From positions 1-64,000 of the forward strand of contig JAXDJV010000010.1 in assembly GCA_034667465.1 (NCBI GenBank): 64,000 nucleotides of DNA. Direction: 5' to 3'. The number at the start of each line of letters is the position of its first letter. The first letter of the stretch is position 1. The notes beneath the pieces are model-generated. The model saw only the letters and a list, made by a program, of their open reading frames with translations. It was not told the origin of the DNA and ran no database searches. The position numbers and the translations under genes are program-made. Source of the stretch: JAOBAU01 sp034667465 (lineage in GTDB: Bacteria; Acidobacteriota; Thermoanaerobaculia; Gp7-AA8). Below, in pieces: positions 1-8,298 of the stretch.

Positions 1-67
1 GATCTGGAAATTTGACTTTAGGCGCCTAAAGTCAAATTTCCAGATCTGACCCCCGACTTTGACTTTA
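1..67. repeat. Palindromic dispersed repeat, family A, copy 1 (composite)
   Basis: Bases 1-46 form a perfect palindrome centred on ggcgcc. Its right half runs into a unit (about 28-67) that begins aaagtcaaatttccagatct, continues through gaccccc and ends actttgacttta. The same unit recurs near 1457, 13631 and 13723. On the minus strand the terminal TAA of the unit is the stop codon of the aldo/keto reductase gene. The window may start inside a larger element. Confidence 0.85.
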
Positions 68-1024
68 CAGGTTTACGCGGGACATGTCGGGGTAGCGGTC
101 GCCGGTGGCCGATTCGATCTGCAGTTCGTCGCGCGAGAGCTCGATGTTCACGGCGGCTGCGTTTTCCTCGAGGTGGCTTCGGCGGCGGCTGCCGGGAATC
201 GGGACGATGTCTTCGCCGCGCGTCAGGAGCCACGCGAGCGCGAGTTGCGATGGCGTTACGCCGCGCTTTTTTGCGAGCGCTTCCACTCGGTCGACGAGCG
301 CCAGGTTCTTCGCGAAGTTCTCGCCCTGAAATCTTGGGGAGTGACGGCGGTAGTCGTCAGCGTCGAGGTCATCGAGCGAGCGAATGCGTCCCGACAGAAA
401 TCCGCGGCCTAACGGACTGTAGGCGACGAAGCCGATTCCGAGCTCGCGGACGGTCGGAAGAATCTCGTCTTCGGGCTCGCGGCTCCAGAGCGAGTATTCA
501 GTCTGCAGCGCGGTGATCGGATGCACTTTGTGCGCGCGGCGGATCGTCGCCGGCGCCGCTTCAGACAAGCCGAGGTGACGGACTTTGCCGGCGCGTACGA
601 GCTCCGACATTGCGCCGACCGTTTCTTCGATCGGCGTGTCCGGATCGACCCGGTGCTGATAGTAGAGATCGATGTGATCGACGCCGAGGCGGCGCAGCGA
701 TCCGTCGCATGACTTGCGCACGTAGTCGGGACGGCCGTTGATGCCGACCCAGCTGCCGTCGGAATTGCGCTCGTTGCCGAACTTGGTCGCGATCACGACC
801 GAATCGCGGCGTCCGCGAACGGCGCGACCGACGAGCTCCTCGTTCGTGAAGGGGCCGTACATGTCGGCGGTGTCGAAGAAGTTCACGCCGAGGTCGAGTG
901 CGCGGTGAATTGTCGCGAGCGATTCGGCGTCGTCGCGTGCGCCGTAGAACTCCGACATCCCCATGCAGCCGAGGCCGATGGCGGAAACGTTGAGACCCGG
1001 GGAACCGAGACTGCGCTGCTTCAT
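65..1024 (-). CDS. Aldo/keto reductase
   Basis: A 319-residue NAD(P)H-dependent oxidoreductase of the aldo/keto reductase superfamily (AKR13/YajO-like), reducing aldehydes or ketones in the cytoplasm. The catalytic tetrad is visible: Asp51 and Tyr56 in FDTADMYG, Lys81 in ATKFG and His124 in YYQHRVD. The IPGSRR cofactor-binding segment lies near the C-terminus, and the length is normal for a (beta/alpha)8 barrel. It starts 13 nt after the upstream response-regulator gene, so the two are probably co-transcribed although no functional link is obvious. The TAA stop is supplied by the edge of the palindromic repeat at 28-67. The substrate cannot be deduced. Confidence 0.93.
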   Translation of the reverse strand: MKQRSLGSPGLNVSAIGLGCMGMSEFYGARDDAESLATIHRALDLGVNFFDTADMYGPFTNEELVGRAVRGRRDSVVIATKFGNERNSDGSWVGINGRPDYVRKSCDGSLRRLGVDHIDLYYQHRVDPDTPIEETVGAMSELVRAGKVRHLGLSEAAPATIRRAHKVHPITALQTEYSLWSREPEDEILPTVRELGIGFVAYSPLGRGFLSGRIRSLDDLDADDYRRHSPRFQGENFAKNLALVDRVEALAKKRGVTPSQLALAWLLTRGEDIVPIPGSRRRSHLEENAAAVNIELSRDELQIESATGDRYPDMSRVNL

Positions 1025-1036
1025 TTCAAACGTCCT

Positions 1037-1414
1037 TTACGCGGCGCCGAGCGCTTCGTCGGCGTGTTGCATCAGCACATCGAGATCGAACGGCTTCGTA
1101 ATCAGTTTCCAGATTCGCTCCGGCGGAACGCGCGCGAGGATGTTCGGCACCGCGGCGGTCATGACGATGATGCGCGGCTGCGGACCCGATGATTCGGCGA
1201 GATGTTCGATGACGCCGATGCCATCGACGCGCGGCATCATCAGATCGAGGATCATCAGATCGTACGTGGCGTGGTCGAGCAGCTCGATCGCTTCCGCGCC
1301 GTCGCGCGCACTGCGAACTTCGTAGCCGCGCCGCTGGAAGAGACGCGTCACCAGCATTCGGATTGCGTCGTCGTCATCGACGACCAGGATGCGGACATCG
1401 CCGCCGGAACTCAT
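1037..1414 (-). CDS. Single-domain response regulator (CheY-like)
   Basis: A 125-residue stand-alone receiver domain. It has the acidic cluster VVDDDD near residue 13, the phosphoacceptor Asp57 in MILDLMMP, the conserved Thr in VMTAA and Lys107 in ITKPFD. There is no output domain, so it probably relays phosphate or acts by protein contact. Start chosen: ATG at 1414. The frame is open further upstream, but that extension would run through a dispersed repeat and antisense to the EAL gene. A TATACC hexamer lies 8 nt upstream of the ATG, with no Shine-Dalgarno sequence, which suggests a leaderless transcript. It lies downstream of the histidine-kinase operon, which is a likely phosphate source. 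Confidence 0.9.
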   Translation of the reverse strand: MSSGGDVRILVVDDDDAIRMLVTRLFQRRGYEVRSARDGAEAIELLDHATYDLMILDLMMPRVDGIGVIEHLAESSGPQPRIIVMTAAVPNILARVPPERIWKLITKPFDLDVLMQHADEALGAA

Positions 1415-1422
1415 GCGCCGCC

Positions 1423-1428
1423 GGTATA
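1423..1428 (-). promoter_or_regulatory. Candidate -10 box of a leaderless promoter
   Basis: TATACC on the minus strand, ending 8 nt before the ATG of the response regulator at 1414. The spacing matches similar hexamers at 25153, 27014, 58672 and 59629. No -35 box is clear. Confidence 0.45.
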
Positions 1429-1456
1429 CCACCGAACGCGACGCGCGCGAATCGTC

Positions 1457-1497
1457 TAAAGTCAATTTCCGGGGTCTGACCCCTGAAGTTGACTTTA
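1457..1497. repeat. Palindromic dispersed repeat, family A, copy 2
   Basis: A 41-nt near-perfect palindrome whose outer arms are taaagtcaa/ttgacttta and whose core is ggggtctgacccc. It sits between the response-regulator gene and the receiver-EAL gene. The minus-strand TAA at its edge (1495-1497) is the stop codon of the EAL gene. It diverges from the other copies in the middle but keeps the same ends. Confidence 0.85.
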
Positions 1498-2691
1498 CGG
1501 GGGGCTGGGGCGGCCGAAGAGGAAGCCCTGGCCGAGCGGGATGCCGGCGGCTCGTGCGGCGTCGCGCGTTTCCGCGGTCTCGATTCCTTCGAGCACCAGC
1601 TCGCATCCGAGCTCGTGAGCGAGCGAGAGGATGTTGCGGACGATCTTCGTTCGCGTCGCATCGGTCTCGAACGACGTGCCGAAGTGCTGGCTGATCTTCA
1701 GGTACGTCGGACGGATCTGGTCGACGTGCGTGAGGTGTGAGTAGGCGACTCCGACGTCGTCGAGCGCGAAGGCGTATCCGAGGTCGCGCAAGCCGGCGCA
1801 CTGTCGTGCTACGCGGACCGCTTCGCCGAGCGATTCCTGTTCGGTGATCTCGAGCACGACGCGCTCCGGCGCGATTCCGGTTGCGGCGCGCGCTTCTTCG
1901 AGCACGTCCGGCAGCCGCTCGTTCACGATGACCGCCGGATGCAGATTGAGGAAGAGTTTCGCGGACGAATTCATGAGCCGCAGCCCGGCGTGCGCGAACG
2001 TCGCCCGAATGCACGCCAGCTCCAGCTCCGCGACGCGTCCCTTCCGGTGCGCGTAGTCGAACAGCGCATCGGGAAGCGCGAGGATGCTCGGCGTTTCGCA
2101 GCGCGCCAGCGATTCGTATCCGAACGGCGCGAACGACTCATCGAGTCGAACGATCGGCTGCAGCAGCGGGAAGAGTTTTGCTGAGGTCACGATCGTGTCG
2201 AGCGACGGCATCCGGACGATGCGCCCCTCGTCGCGCGACTTCGGCTCGGGAAGCAGCTCATCGAGCAGCGCCGTGTCGAACGGTTTCGAGAGCACCGTCG
2301 CCGCGCCGCGCGCGATCGCTTCTTTTTCCAGCTCCGGCGAGTTCGCGCCGGTCATCAGCACGATCACGCTGTCGGGCGAATGACGGCGAATGTGATTGAT
2401 GAAGTCGAGCCCTTCGAAGCGGAACGGACTGCTGAGACGAACGTCGGTGATGACGCCGGCGACCGGCATCCGTTCGATGGCGATCTCCGCCGATTCGAGA
2501 TCGCCGCAGACGATCAGTTCGCGTCCGGGACGTTCGAGCAGCAGCGCCAGCGCGTCCGCAATGTCGGAATCGTCATCGACGATGAGAACCGTCTGCAGCG
2601 GCGCATCCACGGCGTTGGGCATCAGGAGCTCGATCATACCGGCACCTGCGTCGTTGCGAGGCATCCACTGCAATGCGGCCGCGGAGCTCAT
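1495..2691 (-). CDS. Receiver-EAL protein, c-di-GMP phosphodiesterase candidate
   Basis: A 398-residue protein with an N-terminal receiver domain (about 33-148, phosphoacceptor Asp83 in ITDVR, Lys in LSKPFD) and a C-terminal EAL domain (about 165-398). EAL-type residues are recognisable: Glu193 in YESLAR (EAL is ESL here), NLHP, LEITE, the DDVG pair (DDFG in most active enzymes), LKIS, EGIET and QGFLFGRP. Most metal- and substrate-binding positions are kept, so c-di-GMP hydrolysis gated by phosphorylation is plausible but unproven. The start overlaps the stop of the Hpt gene (ATGA), so translation is coupled. In-frame alternatives lie at codons 10 and 19. Confidence 0.87.
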   Translation of the reverse strand: MSSAAALQWMPRNDAGAGMIELLMPNAVDAPLQTVLIVDDDSDIADALALLLERPGRELIVCGDLESAEIAIERMPVAGVITDVRLSSPFRFEGLDFINHIRRHSPDSVIVLMTGANSPELEKEAIARGAATVLSKPFDTALLDELLPEPKSRDEGRIVRMPSLDTIVTSAKLFPLLQPIVRLDESFAPFGYESLARCETPSILALPDALFDYAHRKGRVAELELACIRATFAHAGLRLMNSSAKLFLNLHPAVIVNERLPDVLEEARAATGIAPERVVLEITEQESLGEAVRVARQCAGLRDLGYAFALDDVGVAYSHLTHVDQIRPTYLKISQHFGTSFETDATRTKIVRNILSLAHELGCELVLEGIETAETRDAARAAGIPLGQGFLFGRPSPP

Positions 2692-2966
2692 CAGATGCCG
2701 ATGCTTTCGACGATGCCGCGCAGCTCGGCAACGCCTGCCAGCGCGGCGCGCAACTCACCCTCGCGGGCGACGTCGGTGATGTCGGGATATCCGTAGGTTC
2801 CGGCGATTCCGGCGAGGCTGTGAAACTGCCGCTCCAGCGCGGCTCGTGCTCTGATGGCGTCGGAGCCCTCGACTTCGGCGAGCGTCGCTTCCATCAGCAT
2901 GACGCGCTCGGCGAGCCGCTTTTCGAAATGCGCGCGCAACAGCGTCCAGTCGAGTGCCGCGCTCAT
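2691..2966 (-). CDS. Hpt domain phosphotransfer protein
   Basis: A 91-residue all-helical protein. The motif FHSLAGIAGTYGY carries the predicted phospho-accepting His49, followed by helices typical of Hpt domains (HxLKGxAxxxG pattern). There is no other domain. It overlaps the receiver gene upstream and the EAL gene downstream by ATGA junctions, so the three are made together. Its expected role is to shuttle phosphate between the receiver domains of the hybrid kinase and the soluble receivers encoded around it, in the manner of a multistep phosphorelay. The partner order is inferred from context only. Confidence 0.85.
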   Translation of the reverse strand: MSAALDWTLLRAHFEKRLAERVMLMEATLAEVEGSDAIRARAALERQFHSLAGIAGTYGYPDITDVAREGELRAALAGVAELRGIVESIGI

Positions 2967-3598
2967 GCCGTCAACCTTTCCAGCGTCGACTGCAGCGCTG
3001 CGAAATCGATCGGCTTGGCGAGATAACCGTCGGCGCCGTAGGTCTTGAACGCCTCGTACTTGTAGTGCGGCGCGGTGTAGAGCGCCGTCATGATGACAAC
3101 CTTCGCGTCGGACGATCTTTTGATGAAGCGGCAGAGATCGCGTCCGTCCATCTTCGGCATCAGCGCGTCGGTGATCACGACGGCGGGCTGTTCGCCGGCG
3201 ACGAGCGCGAGCGCTTCCGGTCCGCTCTGCGCGGTGATGCAGCGATAGCCGAGCTTGCGGATCACGTGCGATCCGATGAGCCGGATCTCTTCGTCGTCAT
3301 CGACGAGCATCACCAGCGGCGCCTTCAGCGCCGGAGCGATCGCCAGCTGCGGAGCGGGCTGCCTGAAGAGTCCGAGAATCGATTTCGGCGCGCGCATCCG
3401 AAACTCCAGCCGCTCCTTCGCCGGACGCCTGCAGCGGCACTGGCCGCACGATTCGCAAACCGGCGTCCGCTCTTTCGTCACGCAATCGCACCACGGCGAC
3501 TGCGAGGCGTCGGCGAGCGCTGCGCAGCTGGGACAGGCAGTGACATAGGTGTCGGGACTGATGATGGCAAAGCTCGCTTCGAAAGGTTGAGTGCTCAT
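2963..3598 (-). CDS. Response regulator with N-terminal cysteine cluster
   Basis: A 211-residue protein. Residues 22-56 hold eight cysteines in a CxxC...CxC...CxxCxxCxC arrangement that looks like a small metal-binding module. A linker of about 35 residues leads to a canonical receiver domain (about 94-211; acidic DDDEE near 100, phosphoacceptor Asp144 in VITDALMP, Lys in LAKPID). The receiver appears functional. The cysteine module is unusual for a response regulator and could sense redox state or bind zinc. A Shine-Dalgarno AAGGA precedes the ATG. The gene follows a stand-alone receiver and overlaps the Hpt gene. Confidence 0.87.
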   Translation of the reverse strand: MSTQPFEASFAIISPDTYVTACPSCAALADASQSPWCDCVTKERTPVCESCGQCRCRRPAKERLEFRMRAPKSILGLFRQPAPQLAIAPALKAPLVMLVDDDEEIRLIGSHVIRKLGYRCITAQSGPEALALVAGEQPAVVITDALMPKMDGRDLCRFIKRSSDAKVVIMTALYTAPHYKYEAFKTYGADGYLAKPIDFAALQSTLERLTA

Positions 3599-3622
3599 TG
3601 GTCCATTTCCTTTTCTCTGTCG

Positions 3623-3994
3623 TTACCAGCCGAGCGCGGCGTTGATGTCGCGTGCGAGACTGTTGGGGTCGAACGGCTTGGCCATGATTGCGTGCGCGCC
3701 GAGTGAGCCCAGCGAGCGGCGATCGGCCGGTTGAACTTTCGCGGTGAGGAAGATGACCGGGATGTCGCGCGTCGCTTCGAACTGCCGCAGCATCGCGAAG
3801 GTGGCCGGTCCGTCGAGCTCCGGCATCATCACGTCGAGCAGGATGGCGTCGGGGTGGTCGGCGGCGGCGCGCTCGATTCCTTTGCGTCCGGTCGATGCGG
3901 TGAGGACTTCGAAGCCGCCGATCTCCAGCGTGATCGCCGCGACTTCGCGGATGTCATCTTCGTCGTCGATGATCAGGATTCTTTTAGGCGACAT
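3623..3994 (-). CDS. Single-domain response regulator (CheY-like)
   Basis: A 123-residue receiver domain with acidic residues in IIDDEDD, phosphoacceptor Asp54 in LLDVMMPELDG, Thr in FLTAK and Lys in MAKPFD. There is no output domain. The start codon overlaps the last 11 nt of the hybrid kinase gene, so the two are translationally coupled and this is the most likely immediate soluble target of that kinase. It differs clearly in sequence from the receiver at 1037-1414, so it is not a recent duplicate. Confidence 0.92.
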   Translation of the reverse strand: MSPKRILIIDDEDDIREVAAITLEIGGFEVLTASTGRKGIERAAADHPDAILLDVMMPELDGPATFAMLRQFEATRDIPVIFLTAKVQPADRRSLGSLGAHAIMAKPFDPNSLARDINAALGW

Positions 3995-6938
3995 TTGCGG
4001 ATTCCTTTTGTGTGCGAGTCATGGTGTCGAGGAGGTCGACGACGCGCCGCTCGAACTCGTGCGGCGGTACGCGGCTTTTCGTGAGGAACTGCGTCGGTCC
4101 GAGCGTGAGGCGCTGCCGATCCGACGGCGACGGATCGGTCGCTGAATAGACGACCATCGGCACGTTGCAGAGCTGTTCCTGCTCGCGCAGCCACTCGACG
4201 ACGCCGAAGCCGTCGAGCTCCGGCAGCGCCAGATCGAGAATCAGCAGATCGGGCGTGATCTCGCGAGCGAGCGCGATCGCTTCACGTCCGGTCGAGGCGT
4301 GACAGGTCTCGATTCCGTGACGCGCGAATGATTCGGTGATGACGTGCGCGAGATCGAAATCGTCTTCGACGATCATGATTCGCGGCTGGCGGCCCGCGAC
4401 GCCGAGTGCCTGCTCGAGAGTCGCGATCAGCGTTCCTTCATCGAGCGGTTTGGTTACCCATCCGGCGAGGTCGAACGGTGCGTCCATCTCGTCGGCTTTG
4501 ATGCCGCTGAGAATCACGACCGGGATCTCGGCCGTTTCCGGATTGTTCTTCAGGCGCGACAGAGTTTCCCAGCCACCGCCAGCCGGCATGAAGAGGTCGA
4601 GCAGGATGACGTCGGGAGCGAAGCTCTGCAGGAGGCGAATCAGTTCGTCGCCGCCGCCGGCCGTGATCACCTCGTAGCCGAATCCCTGCAGCATGGTTTC
4701 GAGCACTTCGCGAAGGTTCGGATCGTCGTCGCAAACGATGATGCGCGGCGCGGCGCCGTTCGGCCGCGCGCTCGCTTCGACGAGCGCCGCCGGAATCGAG
4801 AAACTGAATTCACTTCCTTCGCCGAAGACGCTGTCGACGTGCATTTCGCCGCCGTGCTCGCGAACGATGCTGCGGCAAATCGTCAGGCCGAGGCCCGAGC
4901 CGCCTTTCTCGCGGGAGTCGGATGCGTCGACCTGCTGGAAGCGATCGAAAACCGTCTCCAGCTTGTCGGCCGGAATGCCGCGTCCGCGATCTTTGACGCG
5001 GAACACGACACCGTCGCGCTCGTGAATCGCCGAGACCGTGACGGCCGATCCGGACGGGGAGAACTTGACGGCGTTGCTGATCAGATTGGTCAGCGTCTGG
5101 ATGACGCGATCGGCATCGGCATTGATCGTCGCCGATTCGACGCGGCCGAGCTCGATGCGGACGCCGGCTTTGTCGGCGATCGGGCGCATCACGTCGATCG
5201 AATCCTGCAACAGCGTTGCGGCGTCGCAGAGGCTCTTCTTCAGGACGACTTTGCCCGAGTCGATTCGCTCGATGTCGAGAATGTCGTTGATGAGTCGCAC
5301 GAGGCGGTCGGTGTTCGAGACCGCGATGTCGAGCATTCGCTGACCTTTTTCCGGCGACGACGCGATCAGGCCGCCGGCGAGCAGGCCGAGTGCGCCGCGG
5401 ATCGAGGTGAGCGGCGTGCGCAGCTCGTGGCTGACGATCGAGACGAATTCGTCTTTCATCCGCTGCACTTCGAGCCGCTCGGTCGTGTCGTGGAAGGTCA
5501 TGACCGCGCCAACGAGCTCTCCCGCTTCGTTGCGCATCGGCGTCGTCGATAACTCGACGTCGAAGCTGGTCCGATCGCGGCGCCAGAAGAGACCGCTCGA
5601 GCCGCGGGTCATTTCGCCGTGGCGGAGGGCGCGCATGGCCGGACACTCCTCGAACGGATGCACTTCGCCGTTGGCGCGCGTGTGATGAATGCGGTCGTGG
5701 AAGCGCTCGCCGCGAAGATCGTCCATCGTTACGCCGAGCATTTCCGCGGCGGCGCGGTTGATGAACGACGCGCGTCCCTCGAGGTCGAGTCCGACGATGC
5801 CGTCCGCCGCGGCGTTGAGAATCAGCTCGTTCTTCCGTCCAAGCTGTTCGAGCTGCACATTCATCGCACGCAACTCCGCCTCGGCGCGCTTCGTTTCGGT
5901 CAGGTCGAGCATGGCGCCGACCATCCGAGTCGCTTTTCCGCCGGCGTCGCGCATGAGGAAGCCGCGATCGAGCACGTGCGCGTAGCTCTTTCCGTCGCCG
6001 CGGAGGAAACGGTACTCGCGCGACCATGCCTGGCCATCCGACTCGAACATCGCGAGAACGTTGTCCAGCACGCCGGTCACGTCTTCCGGATGGATTGCGT
6101 CAACCCAGCGCGAGATGGTGACCGTTCCCCAGCTCGAGTAACCGAAGTGTGTCTGCAGTGCTTCGTTGAACCAGATCGTGTTGTCTTTGAGGTCCCAGTC
6201 CCACATCACGTCGTTCGTGGCGCGCGACGCGGCCGAGAAACGCTCATCGCTTTCGAGCAGCGACTTCTCAGCGCGATCGCGCGCCGCGGTGTAGCTGTGA
6301 AGCGCGATCAATGCGTACGCCCACGAGATGACCAGGAGAGGAAGCAGCAGCAGGCAGGCGCCGATGAGAATCGCGTTGCGGCGGCGGGTGCGCTCGCGAC
6401 CGGCTTCGATGCGCTCGCGGACGACCTGATTGATGACGCTCGTCAGGTCGCCGAACGTCACTTTCATCTCGTGATAGCGAGCGGTCGACAGCAGCGCGGT
6501 CGCCGCGGCGGTCCTGCCGTCGAGCGCGAGCGTGAGAGCCTGACGCTCCATGCGCGTCGTTTCGCGGTCGGCCTGATCGGCCTTGTCGGTGCGGATGCCC
6601 AGGTCATTGCGAACGACTTCGTCCCGGAGTTGAGCCCAGGCCGGTGCGAATTCTTTCGCGGCCGCGTCGTGCCTGATTCCCCACTCCGGATCGTTCGAAA
6701 GAGCCGCGATGCGCGCCGAGGAGGTCAGCGTTTCGTCGAGATGCATGACGTTGGCGCTGAGGTCGCTCAGCTTCGCCAGCTCGATGACCGTCGCGTAGTG
6801 CTGATGGAGCGAGGTGATCGTCCATCCGGCGACGGCGGTGAGCAGCACGGCGGCGAGCAGCGCCATTTCGAGCGCCCACTGCGTCGCACCGCGGGTAATG
6901 CCCGCGCGGATCGGAGAAGCCGGTTTTGGGGTGTGCAT
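3984..6938 (-). CDS. Hybrid sensor histidine kinase (PAS-PAS-HisKA-HATPase-REC-REC)
   Basis: A 984-residue membrane sensor. A hydrophobic segment at about 22-43 and a second at about 188-212 flank a helical periplasmic region. Two PAS domains follow (about 230-350 and 368-490). The HisKA motif SHELRTPL carries phospho-His504. The ATPase has its N box near 617-627 (NLISNAVKF) and G boxes in DRGRGIP and SGLGL. Two receivers follow, with Asp781 (LLDLFMP) and Asp902 (LDLALPELDG); the second lacks a clear KPF lysine motif (TKSRVPP). It is the first gene of a minus-strand operon with receiver, Hpt and EAL genes, so the likely output is a phosphorelay towards c-di-GMP turnover. The signal is unknown. 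Confidence 0.95.
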   Translation of the reverse strand: MHTPKPASPIRAGITRGATQWALEMALLAAVLLTAVAGWTITSLHQHYATVIELAKLSDLSANVMHLDETLTSSARIAALSNDPEWGIRHDAAAKEFAPAWAQLRDEVVRNDLGIRTDKADQADRETTRMERQALTLALDGRTAAATALLSTARYHEMKVTFGDLTSVINQVVRERIEAGRERTRRRNAILIGACLLLLPLLVISWAYALIALHSYTAARDRAEKSLLESDERFSAASRATNDVMWDWDLKDNTIWFNEALQTHFGYSSWGTVTISRWVDAIHPEDVTGVLDNVLAMFESDGQAWSREYRFLRGDGKSYAHVLDRGFLMRDAGGKATRMVGAMLDLTETKRAEAELRAMNVQLEQLGRKNELILNAAADGIVGLDLEGRASFINRAAAEMLGVTMDDLRGERFHDRIHHTRANGEVHPFEECPAMRALRHGEMTRGSSGLFWRRDRTSFDVELSTTPMRNEAGELVGAVMTFHDTTERLEVQRMKDEFVSIVSHELRTPLTSIRGALGLLAGGLIASSPEKGQRMLDIAVSNTDRLVRLINDILDIERIDSGKVVLKKSLCDAATLLQDSIDVMRPIADKAGVRIELGRVESATINADADRVIQTLTNLISNAVKFSPSGSAVTVSAIHERDGVVFRVKDRGRGIPADKLETVFDRFQQVDASDSREKGGSGLGLTICRSIVREHGGEMHVDSVFGEGSEFSFSIPAALVEASARPNGAAPRIIVCDDDPNLREVLETMLQGFGYEVITAGGGDELIRLLQSFAPDVILLDLFMPAGGGWETLSRLKNNPETAEIPVVILSGIKADEMDAPFDLAGWVTKPLDEGTLIATLEQALGVAGRQPRIMIVEDDFDLAHVITESFARHGIETCHASTGREAIALAREITPDLLILDLALPELDGFGVVEWLREQEQLCNVPMVVYSATDPSPSDRQRLTLGPTQFLTKSRVPPHEFERRVVDLLDTMTRTQKESANVA

Positions 6939-6946
6939 CCGGCGGT

Positions 6947-6952
6947 CGGATA
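6947..6952 (-). promoter_or_regulatory. Candidate -10-like box upstream of the hybrid kinase
   Basis: TATCCG on the minus strand, 8 nt before the ATG at 6938. The spacing matches the other leaderless-type hexamers, but the last base fits poorly. Low confidence. Confidence 0.25.
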
Positions 6953-7070
6953 GAGCGTCCTTCCTGCCAGAGTGCCTCTGTCTGTTAACCAGCTTGAAAT
7001 GAGTAATTTACGTGAAATTGACGCGCGATCTCGTCGCTCGCGATCCGCACACCTGTCCAGCAATCAGACG

Positions 7071-7862
7071 TTATTCGAGCCGGAAACTGACCACCAGCTC
7101 GTGCTCGACTTCGTGCGCTTCGCCGTCGACTTTGAAAGGACGGAAACGCCACGTGCGGATTGCGCGGACGGCCGACTCCTCGAACTTCGGCCAGCGGGGA
7201 TGTTCGAGCACGACGACCTCTCTCACGTGGCCGTCTTTCCCGATGACGTAGCGCAGCGTGACGTCGTCTTCGCGATGCAGCATCCGGGCATCTTCCGGAT
7301 ATTGCGGGAAGAGCTTCTTCTCGACGTAGAGCGGCAGGTTGACGTTCCGTCCGAAAAGCACGCGATCGCCGACCATCACGCCGCCCAGAAGTCCGTCCCG
7401 CTTTCCCTCCGCAACGCCGTTGCCGCTGCCGCTCCCCGATCCGCCGCCCGTTCCATCCTGTCCGTCGCTCGCGCCTGTGGGCGAAGGGAGCGCCGTGAAC
7501 GCGGCGAGTGAGAGCGTCGCGGTGCGCATCGGCACGACCGGAATCGAATCAGGGATCACGGTCGGCGCCACTTCCAGCTCGGGTGGCGGCGCAACCGGAG
7601 TTGACGCCGGAACCGGCGTCGCAGGATTCGCCGGACGCGCGGGAGCGCCGGACGGAAGCGGGGGCGGGGGAGCGGGGGCGGCGGCGATGGAGTACGGACG
7701 GACGAGCCGCGGCGGCTGATCGGGAAACACCGCACGCCACTGCGGCGCAATCAGAAACACCGCGAGGATGATGACGTGCGTCGCGATCGAGACCGGCAGC
7801 GATCGGTACGCCGCCTGGTGCGTACGCGTATGAAACGCCTCCGGAGCAACGGTCTCGAACAT
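7071..7862 (-). CDS. TonB-like energy-transducing protein
   Basis: A 263-residue protein with a short cytoplasmic N-terminus, one membrane anchor (about 24-42), a long Pro/Ala-rich and then Gly/Ser-rich periplasmic linker (about 55-165), and a C-terminal TonB fold (about 175-263). The TonB fold shows FPQYPEDAR, the GKDGHVREVVVLE strand, FEESAVRAIRTWRFRP and a final VSFRLE strand. TonB proteins couple proton motive force to outer-membrane receptors; isolated copies may also serve signalling systems. No ExbB/ExbD or receptor is encoded nearby. It lies downstream of the SdpI-like and Ser/Thr kinase genes on the same strand. Confidence 0.85.
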   Translation of the reverse strand: MFETVAPEAFHTRTHQAAYRSLPVSIATHVIILAVFLIAPQWRAVFPDQPPRLVRPYSIAAAPAPPPPLPSGAPARPANPATPVPASTPVAPPPELEVAPTVIPDSIPVVPMRTATLSLAAFTALPSPTGASDGQDGTGGGSGSGSGNGVAEGKRDGLLGGVMVGDRVLFGRNVNLPLYVEKKLFPQYPEDARMLHREDDVTLRYVIGKDGHVREVVVLEHPRWPKFEESAVRAIRTWRFRPFKVDGEAHEVEHELVVSFRLE

Positions 7863-7903
7863 TCGGTCTGCAGAGCTTAACGCGCCGCGGAGACCTCATG
7901 CGG

Positions 7904-8248
7904 TTACATGCGCGATTCGCGCAGCAGGCGATTGGCGCGCGCCACACCGACGCTCGTCACGATGATCGCGCCGACGACGATCGCGGCGAGGTTCGCGCCG
8001 ACGTAAATCTCCTGCGGCATCGTCGCAACGAGCGGAGTGGCGGCGATGACCAGCTGAACGATTCCGAGCCGGACAAAATCGCGACCGGTCGCTTCATTCG
8101 CGTCGTACCAGACCGATTCACTCGCGGCGGTGGCGGGGAGGCGCAGGCCATACCAGGGATTCGGTGCGACACGACGCTGCTTCAGCGGAATCCCCAAACC
8201 GGTGACGAGCAGCCCGGCGGCGAAGAACATCAATTCAAATCGCAGCAT
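7904..8248 (-). CDS. SdpI-like small membrane protein
   Basis: A 114-residue hydrophobic protein with about three membrane segments (residues 3-20, 60-80 and 85-105). The N-terminal part reads IPLKQRRVAPNPWYGLRLPAT, with the N-x-W-Y-G-x-R core of the SdpI/YhfL family, followed by SVWYDANEATGRDF, also typical. SdpI in Bacillus gives immunity to the SdpC toxin, but most homologues have no known role. It sits between the Ser/Thr kinase and TonB-like genes, same strand, with gaps of about 50 and 40 nt. Confidence 0.8.
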   Translation of the reverse strand: MLRFELMFFAAGLLVTGLGIPLKQRRVAPNPWYGLRLPATAASESVWYDANEATGRDFVRLGIVQLVIAATPLVATMPQEIYVGANLAAIVVGAIIVTSVGVARANRLLRESRM

Positions 8249-8298
8249 GGCGGATCAGGTCGCCGGTCCCGGTTCTCTCGCGTCCGGATAGACACCCA

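Noticed and set aside
5619..6953. 444-codon plus-strand frame
   Set aside because: Antisense shadow of the hybrid histidine kinase.
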